DNA of 36,007 nt from DATAMF01 sp964472565 (GTDB taxonomy: Bacteria; Chloroflexota; Anaerolineae; Aggregatilineales; Aggregatilineaceae): NCBI GenBank assembly GCA_964472565.1, contig CAYYNB010000050.1:1-36007 (forward strand). The letters are read 5' to 3'. The first letter of the stretch is position 1. Each line of letters opens with the position of its first letter. The notes under the pieces are model-generated. The model worked only from the letters and a program-made list of their open reading frames with translations, did no database searches and was not told where the DNA came from. Of this stretch, positions 6,900 through 15,739 are shown piece by piece. The position numbers and the translations under genes are program-made.

Positions 6900-9800
6900 A
6901 TGTCCGAAGAAAAACAGTTTGTCCATCTGCACGTCCATACCGAATACAGCCTGCTTGACGGGCTGAGCGACATTAAAAAGATCGTCAAATACGCCAAGTC
7001 GCAGAATATGAACTCCCTGGCGATCACCGATCACGGCGCGATGTTTGGCGTCATCGACTTTTACCGGGCGTGCCAGAAAGAAGGCGTCAAGCCGATCATC
7101 GGCATGGAAGCCTATCTCGCGCGCCGCAGCCGGTTTGATCGAGACCCGGCCCACGACACCAAACCTTACCACCTGCTGCTGCTCGCCAAAGACCTAACCG
7201 GCTACCGGAATCTGCTCAAGCTGGCGTCGCTCTCACAGTTGGAAGGCTACTACTACCGGCCCCGCGTGGACCGGGAACTGCTCGAAAAATATGCGCAGGG
7301 CCTGATCTGCACATCCGGCTGTCTCGCCGCCGAAATTCCGCGCATGATCGAGGATGGCAAGGAAGAACAGGCCAAACAGACCATCGGCTGGTATGCGGAT
7401 GTGTTTGGGCGCGACAACTTTTTCCTGGAACTTCAGCATCACGACATCCCGCAGTTGCACACGCTGAACCGCTGGCTGGTCGAAAACCAGGGTTATGCCC
7501 GCGTGCCGCTGGTCGCCACCAACGACGTGCATTACATCAAAGCCAACGACTACGACGCGCAGGATACCCTGCTCTGCATCCAGACGGGATCGCTCAAAAA
7601 CGAGCAGAACCGCATGCGCATGACCGATCCGAGTTATCACCTGCGCTCGCCCGAAGAGATGTGGCAGTTGTTCGGTGAAGTCCCCGACGCGCTGAACAAC
7701 ACGCTCTGGATCGCGGATATGTGCAACGTGAACCTGGATTCAAAGGGCTATCACCTGCCCGTTTTCCCGGTTCCCGAAGGCTTTGACGCGGAAACGTACC
7801 TGCGCCATCTGTGCGAACAGGGTATCTACTGGCGCTACGGCGACCATGCCGACGATCCGGTGATCCGCGACCGCCTGAACTATGAGCTGGATGTCATTCA
7901 CACGATGGGCTTCGACACCTATTTTCTGATCGTATGGGACCTGTGCGAATTCGCCCGGCATGCCGACATCTGGTGGAATGTGCGCGGTTCGGGCGCGGGG
8001 AGTGTCGCGGCGTACTGCCTGGGGATCACCAGCATCGATCCGCTGAACAACAGCCTGCTGTTCGAGCGTTTTCTGAATCCGGGCCGTGTCTCCATGCCCG
8101 ATATTGATATGGACTTCCCCGAAGACCGCCGCGCCGAGATGATCCAGTACTGCGCGCAAAAATACGGTGAAGACAAGGTCGCCGCCATCATCACTTTTGG
8201 AACGATGGGCAGCAAGGCCGCCATTCGTGACGTAGGCCGCGCGCTGGACATGCCCCTGCCCGAAGTGGACCGCGTGGCCCGCCTGATTCCCACCGCCGCC
8301 AAAGCGATCCTGTTTGATGATGCGCTGGGCGAAGACCCCGAAAAAGCCATTCCCGATCTCAAGCAGGCCTATGCTAACGATCCCACCGCCCGCCAACTGA
8401 TCGACGCCGCCCGCGAACTCGAAGGTGTCACGCGCCATGCCAGCACGCACGCCGCCGGAGTCATCGTCGCGGACAAGCCGCTGGACGAATATATTCCGCT
8501 GCACCGTGTCACCAGCGGGGCGGGAGACGATGCCCCGGTTAAACAGGTGACGCAGTTTCCTATGGAAACCTGCGAATCGATTGGCCTGCTCAAAGTGGAC
8601 TTTCTCGGCCTGTCCACGCTCACCATTATGCGCCGCGCCTGCGATCTGATCGAGCAGTATCATGGCAAACGCTACGATCTCTCGAACATTCCTTACCGCC
8701 CCGATCCCGACGATCCGGAAACCACCCGCCGCGTGGAGGAAATGTTCAGGATGTTGAGTCGCGGCGAAACCATCGGCGTCTTCCAACTGGAATCGCAGGG
8801 CATGCGGCGCATGCTCACCGACATGCGCCCCTACCAATTTGAGCATATTGTGGCTGCGGTGGCGCTTTACCGCCCCGGCCCGATGGACTACATCCCGACC
8901 TATAACCGCCGCCTGCACGGAGAAGAACAAGTCGAGTTTCTGCATCCCAAGCTGGAAAAAATCCTTTCTGAAACTTACGGGATTTGCGTGTATCAGGAAC
9001 AGATCATGCAGATCGGCGCGGAACTTTTCGGCTATTCCCTCGGTGAAGCCGACTTGATGCGCCGCGCCGTCTCTAAGAAGAAAAAGGAAGACCTGTTCAA
9101 ACACCGCCAAACTTTCGAGGAACGCGGCCCCGAACATGGCGTGGACCCCGAAACCGCGAATAAAATCTTCGATGACATCGAATTTTTCGCGCGGTATGGA
9201 TTCAACAAAAGTCACGCCGCCGACTACGCCGTGCTCACCTGCCAGACCGCCTATCTGAAATGCCACTACCCGCACGAATACATGGCCGCGCTGATGTCCG
9301 TCCACCGCGACGACTCCGCGAAGGTCAGCCTCTTCGCCGCCGACTGCAACCGGATGGGGATCGAAGTGCTGCCGCCCAGCGTCAATAAGAGCATGGTCGA
9401 TTTCACCATCGAAGCGACGGGCAAAGACAAAAAAGGCATTCGTTTCGGCATGGGTGCGGTGAAAAATGTGGGGCTTGGCCCGTGCGAGCATATCATCCAA
9501 TGCCGCGCCGACGGCGGCCCCTTCCGCAACCTGGATGACTTCTGCCACCGGGTCGATATGCGCGTCGTGCAAAAGCGCGCCCTGGAATCGTTGATCCGCG
9601 TGGGGGCGCTGGATGAATTCGCGCCGCGCCCGGTGTTGGTCGCTGCCATTGACCGGATTCTGAGCTTTTCCGCCGACTACCACAAAGCCAAAGACATCGG
9701 CCAGATGAGTCTCTTTGGCGACAGCGGCGGTACGGCCAGCGGCGGCGAGAGCATCCTCAGCCATCTGCCGAATGTCGAAAATGTGGACAAGCGCGAAATG

Positions 9801-10895
9801 CTGCGCTGGGAAAAGGAACTCGTCGGCCTCTATGTGACCGATCACCCGCTCAAAGCTGTGATGGACCAGTTGCAGCACGCCATCACCCATACCAGCAGCG
9901 AACTGGTCGAACTGGGTGAACTGGCGAACGGTAGGCAAGTCACCATCGCCGGATTAGTGACCAATATCCGATCCATCCTGACCAAAAAAGGTGATACGAT
10001 GGCGATTCTGACCATCGAAGACATTACCGGCAATCTCAGCGCGGTCCTGTTCCCCCGGACCTGGACCGAAAACCGCGAGCGTGTCAAAGAAGACACGGTG
10101 CTCATCGTGCGCGGCAAAGCCGACACGACACGCGGCGACGTGCAGATCGTGGTTGATTCCGTCTCGCAGGATTTCAGTTATGCGGCTCCGGCTGATGACG
10201 ATCTGACGCAGTTGGATCGCCTCGCAAAAATGAATCTCCCCTGGATGGATGACGAAGCTGGCGACGAGAGCACCGGCGATCAAAGCCTCCCCGCGCCCAT
10301 TGAGCCAACACCCCGCCCCGCCGAGATTCCGGTCAAATCGCCGCCGCGCGATGCCGGTATGATCACGGATCGGGAGATGCCCGGCTGGTTGGACGATGAA
10401 GAAAACGGCTGGCACCCCCAGCCCGATTTTGTCTACGATGATGAGCAGGGCCATTTACTCGGCACGAAAGAAGACAACGGGAACGGCAATGGCAATGGGA
10501 ACGGGAACGGGAATCACGCCGCGCCCGAAGCCCCTGCCGCCCGCCCGCGTGACGCCCGTGACGCGACGCCCAGCGAACCCGTCACCTTACGCCGCGAACG
10601 CAAAGCACCCGCCAAGCGCGACCCGGAACCCGCCGCCCAACCGGGCCGTCTGCTGGTCCTCACCATTGAGCGCTCCAGCGACAACGAAAAAGATCAAGCC
10701 CGCATCCGGCGGCTGCACGGCTATATCACGCAGTTCCCCGGCCCGGATCGTTTCTGTTTTGTCTTTGTCGGCGGCGGTAAAAAGAAAGTTCGGATGGACT
10801 TCCCGCAGCCCATCGAAATTAACGATGAAGTGCTCGCCCATGTGTATGCCAGATTGGGCGAGGAGTATGTCGAGGTGCTCGAAAACGAATGGTAG
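6900..10895 (+). CDS. dnaE: DNA polymerase III alpha subunit
   Basis: The replicative polymerase, 1331 residues; typical DnaE is about 1150. The PHP domain starts at once (HLHVHTEYSLLDG, residues 9-21; ITDHG at 42-46) with its metal-binding histidines intact, so metal-dependent proofreading is possible. Palm aspartates are Asp401 and Asp403 in PDIDMDF and Asp567 in KVDFLGL. An OB fold lies at about 1010-1090 (VTIAGLVTNIRS). Residues about 1100-1248 are a disordered Pro/Asp/Glu-rich linker containing (Gly-Asn)6, followed by a compact 83-residue C-terminal domain (1249-1331). No exonuclease insertion is present, so it is DnaE and not PolC. The ribosome site before the ATG is weak. A strong terminator follows. 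Confidence 0.97.
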   Translation: MSEEKQFVHLHVHTEYSLLDGLSDIKKIVKYAKSQNMNSLAITDHGAMFGVIDFYRACQKEGVKPIIGMEAYLARRSRFDRDPAHDTKPYHLLLLAKDLTGYRNLLKLASLSQLEGYYYRPRVDRELLEKYAQGLICTSGCLAAEIPRMIEDGKEEQAKQTIGWYADVFGRDNFFLELQHHDIPQLHTLNRWLVENQGYARVPLVATNDVHYIKANDYDAQDTLLCIQTGSLKNEQNRMRMTDPSYHLRSPEEMWQLFGEVPDALNNTLWIADMCNVNLDSKGYHLPVFPVPEGFDAETYLRHLCEQGIYWRYGDHADDPVIRDRLNYELDVIHTMGFDTYFLIVWDLCEFARHADIWWNVRGSGAGSVAAYCLGITSIDPLNNSLLFERFLNPGRVSMPDIDMDFPEDRRAEMIQYCAQKYGEDKVAAIITFGTMGSKAAIRDVGRALDMPLPEVDRVARLIPTAAKAILFDDALGEDPEKAIPDLKQAYANDPTARQLIDAARELEGVTRHASTHAAGVIVADKPLDEYIPLHRVTSGAGDDAPVKQVTQFPMETCESIGLLKVDFLGLSTLTIMRRACDLIEQYHGKRYDLSNIPYRPDPDDPETTRRVEEMFRMLSRGETIGVFQLESQGMRRMLTDMRPYQFEHIVAAVALYRPGPMDYIPTYNRRLHGEEQVEFLHPKLEKILSETYGICVYQEQIMQIGAELFGYSLGEADLMRRAVSKKKKEDLFKHRQTFEERGPEHGVDPETANKIFDDIEFFARYGFNKSHAADYAVLTCQTAYLKCHYPHEYMAALMSVHRDDSAKVSLFAADCNRMGIEVLPPSVNKSMVDFTIEATGKDKKGIRFGMGAVKNVGLGPCEHIIQCRADGGPFRNLDDFCHRVDMRVVQKRALESLIRVGALDEFAPRPVLVAAIDRILSFSADYHKAKDIGQMSLFGDSGGTASGGESILSHLPNVENVDKREMLRWEKELVGLYVTDHPLKAVMDQLQHAITHTSSELVELGELANGRQVTIAGLVTNIRSILTKKGDTMAILTIEDITGNLSAVLFPRTWTENRERVKEDTVLIVRGKADTTRGDVQIVVDSVSQDFSYAAPADDDLTQLDRLAKMNLPWMDDEAGDESTGDQSLPAPIEPTPRPAEIPVKSPPRDAGMITDREMPGWLDDEENGWHPQPDFVYDDEQGHLLGTKEDNGNGNGNGNGNGNHAAPEAPAARPRDARDATPSEPVTLRRERKAPAKRDPEPAAQPGRLLVLTIERSSDNEKDQARIRRLHGYITQFPGPDRFCFVFVGGGKKKVRMDFPQPIEINDEVLAHVYARLGEEYVEVLENEW
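10476..10514 (+). repeat. In-frame Asn-Gly microrepeat within dnaE
   Basis: Thirteen codons alternate Asn and Gly (residues 1193-1205), built from 6-bp GGN-AAY units with variable third bases. The unit can gain or lose copies without changing frame. It sits in the linker between the OB fold and the C-terminal domain, where length change should be tolerated. Confidence 0.8.
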
Positions 10896-10901
10896 ATCAT
10901 C

Positions 10902-10936
10902 CGCCTGGGACCCCAAAATCCCAGGCGAACGTTTTT
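10902..10936 (+). terminator. Rho-independent terminator of dnaE
   Basis: A perfect 9-bp stem CGCCTGGGA/TCCCAGGCG (10902-10910 and 10919-10927) with an 8-base loop is followed by AACGTTTTT. It begins 7 bases after the dnaE stop. The convergent SRPBCC gene ends at 10943, just beyond it. Confidence 0.85.
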
Positions 10937-10942
10937 GCAGTA

Positions 10943-11437
10943 TTAGCGGGCCTGTGCCGCCAGCCCCTTGACCGCCTCCTCAAAATGCTGCTGCCAGCGC
11001 TTCGCCACCAACGGCTTGACCAGGCCCATCAGTGTGCCGTGAAAAACTTCAACGTTGCTTACCCGCGTCCGGTTCGCACTGAGCGCCTCAAACAGCCAGA
11101 GGTGGCACGACTTGATCCCCTTCTCGTCTTTCCACCACATCACCTGTTCTCCCGGAACCGCCGATCCGACGGTTTCCGCTGAGGTCATTTTTCCCACCGG
11201 GAAGCCCAGATTTAGTTCCTGCTCAAACGTCGCCCCGGCTGTCCATGCTGCGGGGCCAGTCCACCGGGCCGCCAGATGCAGCGGCTTGGACCAGTTCGGC
11301 CATGCTTCCAGGTTGGCCCACGTGTCCCACAGAAGCGTGCGCGGCAGATCGACCTCCTGCGAGGCCGCTACCACAACCGTTTTCCAGGTCGCCTGCTCAA
11401 GCCCGATTTGGTGCAGCGCCATTTTGACCGGATCCAT
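10943..11437 (-). CDS. SRPBCC-superfamily protein (polyketide cyclase/START-like)
   Basis: A 164-residue protein whose core fits the SRPBCC ligand-cavity fold: VVVAASQEVDLPRTLLWDTW start, then the LEAWPNWSKPL segment (the usual Trp-Pro-x-W of this superfamily), a beta-strand-rich middle, and a long C-terminal helix (LVAKRWQQHFEEAVKGL). No catalytic site defines the superfamily; members bind lipids, polyketides or act as dehydrase-like or stress proteins. The ATG at 11437 has GGAG about 8 bases upstream. It starts 17 bases after the small 11685-11455 gene ends and is the last of four close minus-strand genes. Confidence 0.75.
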   Translation of the reverse strand: MDPVKMALHQIGLEQATWKTVVVAASQEVDLPRTLLWDTWANLEAWPNWSKPLHLAARWTGPAAWTAGATFEQELNLGFPVGKMTSAETVGSAVPGEQVMWWKDEKGIKSCHLWLFEALSANRTRVSNVEVFHGTLMGLVKPLVAKRWQQHFEEAVKGLAAQAR

Positions 11438-11454
11438 GTTTTCGCTCCATAACT

Positions 11455-11685
11455 TTACATCGCGACAAACCCCATCTGTTCCAGGCTTTTGACCGATGCG
11501 CCGACGAGATACTGGTACTCACTCGAATCCGCTACCCCGGCGGGCGGTCCACCGGGGAAACTGCTGGCTTCGGCATACACAAAATCACACCGCCCCCGAT
11601 CCATCCGGCAAATAACCGTAATCCATTCCCCAGACTCAGATCGGCCAACTTCCTTGCGATAGAACATAGCACGTTTCTTCGTCAT
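11455..11685 (-). CDS. Small protein of unknown function
   Basis: A 76-residue protein with no recognised domain. It has a basic N-terminus (MTKKRAMFYRKEVGR), a strand-like middle (WITVICRMDRGRCDFVYAE), a Gly/Pro turn and a weak C-terminal helix, so it is probably a small soluble alpha/beta protein. The ATG at 11685 has AGGTG 3-4 bases upstream; a GTG at 11691 overlaps that site. It lies 14 bases after the HEPN-WD40 gene and 17 bases before the SRPBCC gene, and both spacings suggest a shared transcript. A role as accessory or antitoxin of the HEPN protein is possible but unsupported. Confidence 0.6.
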   Translation of the reverse strand: MTKKRAMFYRKEVGRSESGEWITVICRMDRGRCDFVYAEASSFPGGPPAGVADSSEYQYLVGASVKSLEQMGFVAM

Positions 11686-11699
11686 AATCACCTAGCTCT

Positions 11700-13310
11700 T
11701 TATCGTTCAGGTTTAATTTCCCACACCTTGACTTCACCCGCCTGGGTCCCTGTGGCTAAGAGCGTTGCATCAGGTGAAAACACACAGGTCCGAATCGGGC
11801 TGCGATGAGCTTGAAACTCGAAAGAAACAGAACCGTTACTATACGGCAGTTGCCAAAACAACAGGCGACCATCAGACAATCCGGCGGCGATCCAGCGCTT
11901 ATCGGGTGAAAAATCCACCGTGACCACCGGTTCATCACAGCGGAGCAGCAGATTCACCTGGCGCTTCCCCCACTGCCACAGCTTGACCACGCCCTGTTCG
12001 GACGCGGACACCAACAGGGTGCCATCGGGCGAAAATTTCACGCAGCGCACGCCATTATCCAGAATCGATTGGGGGTGGCGATCCGGAAGCTGCCACAGTT
12101 TGATCACATTTTCATACGCACAGGCCAGCACAGAACTATCGGGCGAAAATGTCAGAAAAAAAGCATTATTGACCGCTTCATTTAAGGTGATACACCCCGG
12201 TCTTGCCCCATCACTGAGCAACCAGACCACCAGAAAGCCGTCGCTGTGAACACAGGCCAGCCTGGACCCATCCGGCGCAAACGCGAGCGAGGCAATCGGG
12301 GCCTGATGTTTTTTAAGCTCGCGGAACACACGCCGGTCCCCTAACTTCCACAGCCGCAGGATGTGATCATCGGACCCCGACGCCACCATATCTTCACGCG
12401 GATGAACACCGATGGACCGCACCGGGTGGTCATGTTCTCCAAATTTAATGGTCCGCCGGCTGTACCGGGTCCAGAGCTGAATGGTGCGATCTTCAGAACC
12501 GGACAGCAGCCCCAGGCTGTCCCTCGAAAAAGCCAGGCAGGTCACTCGATGTCCCTGGTGGCCGTTTAGCGCCACCAGTTCGCTGCAAAACTGCGGCGGG
12601 GGCAAAGGTGAAGTTATGGCGGGCGGGTTAACCAATGTTTGCAGCCGGTTGAGCATCTCCTCAACTTTATGGCGCATCTCCTTCGCTGAATGGATATTGC
12701 CTTGAATCTCGTCCAGCCACCGCGCTAATACCGTCGTGGGGTCGTCACTGGCTGGTACGGCAGGCCGCGGAAGCTCCTTGCGGCGCTCTTCGTTTGGCTC
12801 GCCGCTGTTTTTCTCCGCGAGCAAGCCTTTTTCCGCAAAAATCCGCCGCAAAATCACATCCTGGATTTCGCGCAGGCGATTCGCCGCCGCCACAAGTTGC
12901 AGGGCTTCCATTAAACGAATGGCTAAAAAGGCCGTATGCAGGGCATCTTCATTGTTCAGCGTGTTGTTGTGCGACTTGTTGTTGCGGTAGGTGATGAGGA
13001 GATTGATATATTCCTGATACAGGCGGCGCTCTTGTGGATCGCGGAACAAATCCTCTCGGACTCTACTGAGTAATTGCAGCCAATACGTTATTTCGCCTTT
13101 CGCCAGAACATTCTCCCGGCTTTGAAAAATATAGTCGGGAAGGTCTTTCTGGCGGTTCGGATGGACCTCGTACAAGGTCCGTTTAATCTCATTCAGGTAT
13201 TTTTCCGGCCATTTTCGCTGGTAGTAATCCACGACAAAAGGCCCAAGCGACTCTTTTAAAATGGTGAGTATATCATCCACCAGATTCGAGCATGATTTTT
13301 CTAATGACAT
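11700..13310 (-). CDS. Swt1-type HEPN domain fused to a seven-bladed WD40 propeller
   Basis: A 536-residue soluble protein. Residues 1-150 resemble the Swt1-like HEPN domain: FVVDYYQRKWPEKYLNEIKR near the start, then INLLITYRNNKSHNN and NEDALHTAFLAIRLMEAL. The R109-N-N-K-S-H114 segment fits the R-x4-6-H motif of HEPN ribonucleases. Residues about 190-235 are a linker with a short coiled coil. Residues about 245-536 hold seven WD40 blades, counted from endings such as RTIQLW, HILRLW, FLVVW, VIKLW, VVKLW, RLLFW and EVKVW, enough to close a propeller. It lacks a signal peptide. A plausible role is an RNA-cleaving effector with a propeller sensor, as in conflict systems, but activity is unproven; a purely structural HEPN is the alternative. 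GC is lower than in the flanking enzymes. Confidence 0.8.
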   Translation of the reverse strand: MSLEKSCSNLVDDILTILKESLGPFVVDYYQRKWPEKYLNEIKRTLYEVHPNRQKDLPDYIFQSRENVLAKGEITYWLQLLSRVREDLFRDPQERRLYQEYINLLITYRNNKSHNNTLNNEDALHTAFLAIRLMEALQLVAAANRLREIQDVILRRIFAEKGLLAEKNSGEPNEERRKELPRPAVPASDDPTTVLARWLDEIQGNIHSAKEMRHKVEEMLNRLQTLVNPPAITSPLPPPQFCSELVALNGHQGHRVTCLAFSRDSLGLLSGSEDRTIQLWTRYSRRTIKFGEHDHPVRSIGVHPREDMVASGSDDHILRLWKLGDRRVFRELKKHQAPIASLAFAPDGSRLACVHSDGFLVVWLLSDGARPGCITLNEAVNNAFFLTFSPDSSVLACAYENVIKLWQLPDRHPQSILDNGVRCVKFSPDGTLLVSASEQGVVKLWQWGKRQVNLLLRCDEPVVTVDFSPDKRWIAAGLSDGRLLFWQLPYSNGSVSFEFQAHRSPIRTCVFSPDATLLATGTQAGEVKVWEIKPER

Positions 13311-13351
13311 CGAAACGCCTTATCCGTTTTGAATGATGCGCACACCTGGGA

Positions 13352-14227
13352 TTATGCCGGTACCAACACCACGCCGATTCCATCGGGATCGCGGACAACC
13401 GCCCCATCGGGATGATCCTCAACCTGGCCCCCCGCCGCCTGGATCCGATCAATCGCGGCTTCCCACCCCTCCGGGATCACCAGCGCATATTCGATCAGTC
13501 CAATGGCATCGGGTGGCGGCGGTGGAGCGCCCTCACCGATCCAGGTATTCAGCCCGATATGGTGGTGATAGCCGCCCGCCGCGACAAACAGCGCGCCGGG
13601 ATATGACCGCTGCGTGACATCCAGCCCCAGCACATCACAATAAAAGGCTTCGGCGGCGCGCAGCCGCGACACCTGAAGATGGATATGCCCAATATCGGTC
13701 AGCGGATCAATCCCATCCCAGGGGGCACCGTCCTGCGCGGTGGCGAGCAAAGCGGGGACATCCAGCGCTTCGGTCATCATGCGGACCTGCCCATTTTCAT
13801 CATACGGCCATTCTTCGGGCGGACGATCCACATACAGTTCGATCCCATTATTATCGGCATCAGGCAAATAAAGCGCCTCACTGACCCCATGATCCGCGTT
13901 GCCGCTCAGCGGCCACCCATGTTCGGCCAGCCGCCGGAAGACGCGCGCCAACGCCCGCCGGTTCCCAAAGCGAATCGCGACATGGTACAACCCTGTGGTG
14001 CGGGCCGGTTTGCGCCGCGCCCCCCGCTGGCCGGTCAGGATAATTTGCGCCGGGTAATGGCCGCTGGCCGATAACAGCGCGAAGCTCTCGTCCTCACGAA
14101 TCACCCGAAACCCCAACACATCGCGGTAAAACCCCAGCGCGGGCAGCACATCGGGCACACGCAGGTTCACATAGCCCAGATGCGTATCAGCCGGTAAATG
14201 GCTCATATTTCCATTTCCCCCTTCCAT
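13352..14227 (-). CDS. Two-domain VOC protein (catechol 2,3-dioxygenase/glyoxalase-like, CatE type)
   Basis: A 291-residue protein with two VOC domains: residues about 15-130 (HLGYVNLRVPDVLPALGFYR, then LYHVAIRF and GIELYVDR) and about 165-290 (IGHIHLQVSRLRAAEAFY, then YHHHIGLNTW). The His and Glu residues in these segments could form a metal site, but the last strand reads GIGVVLVP, without the usual Glu, so one site may be lost. This two-domain form resembles CatE-type extradiol dioxygenases; the reaction is not predictable. The ATG at 14227 has GAGGT 5 bases upstream. In-frame upstream codons lie across the promoter. The stop is 41 bases before the HEPN-WD40 start, suggesting one operon. 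Confidence 0.82.
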   Translation of the reverse strand: MEGGNGNMSHLPADTHLGYVNLRVPDVLPALGFYRDVLGFRVIREDESFALLSASGHYPAQIILTGQRGARRKPARTTGLYHVAIRFGNRRALARVFRRLAEHGWPLSGNADHGVSEALYLPDADNNGIELYVDRPPEEWPYDENGQVRMMTEALDVPALLATAQDGAPWDGIDPLTDIGHIHLQVSRLRAAEAFYCDVLGLDVTQRSYPGALFVAAGGYHHHIGLNTWIGEGAPPPPPDAIGLIEYALVIPEGWEAAIDRIQAAGGQVEDHPDGAVVRDPDGIGVVLVPA

Positions 14228-14251
14228 AATCGACCTCGCATAATAATAAGA

Positions 14252-14257
14252 ATTATA
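14252..14257 (-). promoter_or_regulatory. Candidate -10 box for the VOC/HEPN-WD40 operon
   Basis: TATAAT on the minus strand lies 24 bases upstream of the ATG at 14227, in the divergent gap. No convincing -35 hexamer is seen 17 bases further up. Confidence 0.35.
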
Positions 14258-14281
14258 GTATCGATTTGGCGTGACTGCCCT

Positions 14282-14311
14282 TTGGATCATTGGTTGAATC
14301 TCACCTATAAT
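14282..14311 (+). promoter_or_regulatory. Candidate promoter for the GT-C gene at 14332
   Basis: TTGGAT at 14282-14287, an 18-base spacer, then TATAAT at 14306-14311, ending 20 bases before the ATG. The predicted transcript would have a very short leader carrying the CGGGAG ribosome site. Confidence 0.5.
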
Positions 14312-14331
14312 TAGCGCCGGGAGAATACACT

Positions 14332-15690
14332 ATGACGTCCACACCTCACGCCGTGCGCTTTGAAGCCTGGATCAATGCGCGCAAACTCGCTTTTTTTAGC
14401 CTGCTGCTGCTCATCACCGCCGTTTTTTATGCCTATGCCTCCTATCGCCAGTTGACCCACATCAACACCAAAAATTATTGGTGCGACCAGGAATCCTATG
14501 TCTTTTACGCCATGCGCCTGCACGACAACCCCGACTACATTGGCGACTACAACCGCATGCCGATCTACCCCTGGATGCTCTCGTTCATTTATGACTCGTC
14601 CATGAGTGAGGACGATTTTTTTGATCGCGCCAAAGTTTTTAACATCGTGCTGTCCGGCGTGGTTTTGCTGGCCGCTTTTGCGCTGTTTCTGCGGCTGTTC
14701 CCCAAACTGGTCGCCATCAATCTGCTGCTGATCGTCGCCTTTACCGTCTATATTTTCAAATCGGCGTACATCCAGACCGAGATGTTGTTTTTTTTCCTCA
14801 ACTTTGGCGTGTTCCTGCTCCTGTTGCAGATGTTGATCAAACCCGGCTGGTGGCTGGCCCTGCTGACGGGAGTCTTGTTAGGAATCACCCACCTGACCAA
14901 AGGATCGGTGATGGTGGCGTTGGGCATTTTCCTGTTTGTGTTCGCCCTGCGCGCCATCTATCTCGCCTACCGCGCCCGCACGCTCAAGCCGGTGCTGTCC
15001 CAGGCCGCCTATGCGCTGCTTATCCTCGTCACCTACTGCGCCGTCATCTGGCCCTATATCCGCACCAGCAAGCGGGTCTACGACAGCTACCTGTTTAATC
15101 TGAACACCACGATTTATATGTGGTACGATTCGTGGGCCGATGTCAAAGAGGGCGCGTGGCTGTACCGCGATCAGGAAGGCTGGCCGCCCATCGACGTACC
15201 CACCATGCAAACCTATCTCCAGGAAAAATCGCCTGCCGACATCGCCGCCCGCATCCTCGACGGTTTCCGCGTGATGTTCCAGCGCCACATCTATCGCGGC
15301 GGTTATGGCTATTTCTGGTATATCCTGGCCTTTGTGCTGATCCTGGTCTGGCTGCTCATCCGCACCTACCGCAGCCCGCAGCGCGACCAGTTGATCCGCT
15401 TCATCAGCCACCACCGTTTCCCCATCCTGTTTATCGTGCTCTACTTCACCGCCTACACGCTGCTCTACGCCTTTTATGTGCCCATCCACCCCGGCCTGCG
15501 TTTTATGTTATCGCTGTATATGCCCTTCCTCTACGTCGTGATGAAAACCATCAACCTGCCCTTATTCGGCCAGCAGCCCACCGCGCCCCATTTTTCGTCG
15601 CGGTTTAACGCCTGGCTGTTTGTCGTCCTGCTGCTGCACACCCTGGCGAATGTCGGATATGCTTCCGGCGTCATACATGGCGGCGGCTAA
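14332..15690 (+). CDS. GT-C-type membrane glycosyltransferase
   Basis: A 452-residue multi-pass inner-membrane protein with about ten hydrophobic segments from residue 19 to 450. After the first one, the large external loop carries CDQESYVFYA with Asp52 and Glu54, then NRMPIYPWMLSF. An acidic motif in this first loop, followed by a Pro-containing segment, is the pattern of ArnT/PMT-like GT-C enzymes, which transfer sugars from polyprenyl-phosphate donors on the outer face. The acceptor is unknown. The ATG has CGGGAG 8 bases upstream. The 2TM gene follows at 49 bases. A second, unrelated-looking GT-C enzyme lies at 18322-19899. Confidence 0.78.
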   Translation: MTSTPHAVRFEAWINARKLAFFSLLLLITAVFYAYASYRQLTHINTKNYWCDQESYVFYAMRLHDNPDYIGDYNRMPIYPWMLSFIYDSSMSEDDFFDRAKVFNIVLSGVVLLAAFALFLRLFPKLVAINLLLIVAFTVYIFKSAYIQTEMLFFFLNFGVFLLLLQMLIKPGWWLALLTGVLLGITHLTKGSVMVALGIFLFVFALRAIYLAYRARTLKPVLSQAAYALLILVTYCAVIWPYIRTSKRVYDSYLFNLNTTIYMWYDSWADVKEGAWLYRDQEGWPPIDVPTMQTYLQEKSPADIAARILDGFRVMFQRHIYRGGYGYFWYILAFVLILVWLLIRTYRSPQRDQLIRFISHHRFPILFIVLYFTAYTLLYAFYVPIHPGLRFMLSLYMPFLYVVMKTINLPLFGQQPTAPHFSSRFNAWLFVVLLLHTLANVGYASGVIHGGG

Positions 15691-15739
15691 AATTTCGCGT
15701 TATGCTCAATTGATCCTGGCACAACAAGGAGGAACCCAG

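Noticed and set aside
7740..9938. Long open frame (732 codons) on the minus strand inside dnaE
   Set aside because: It is fully antisense to the conserved palm and PHP regions of dnaE. It has no domain, and the openness follows from the GC-rich codon bias of the real gene.
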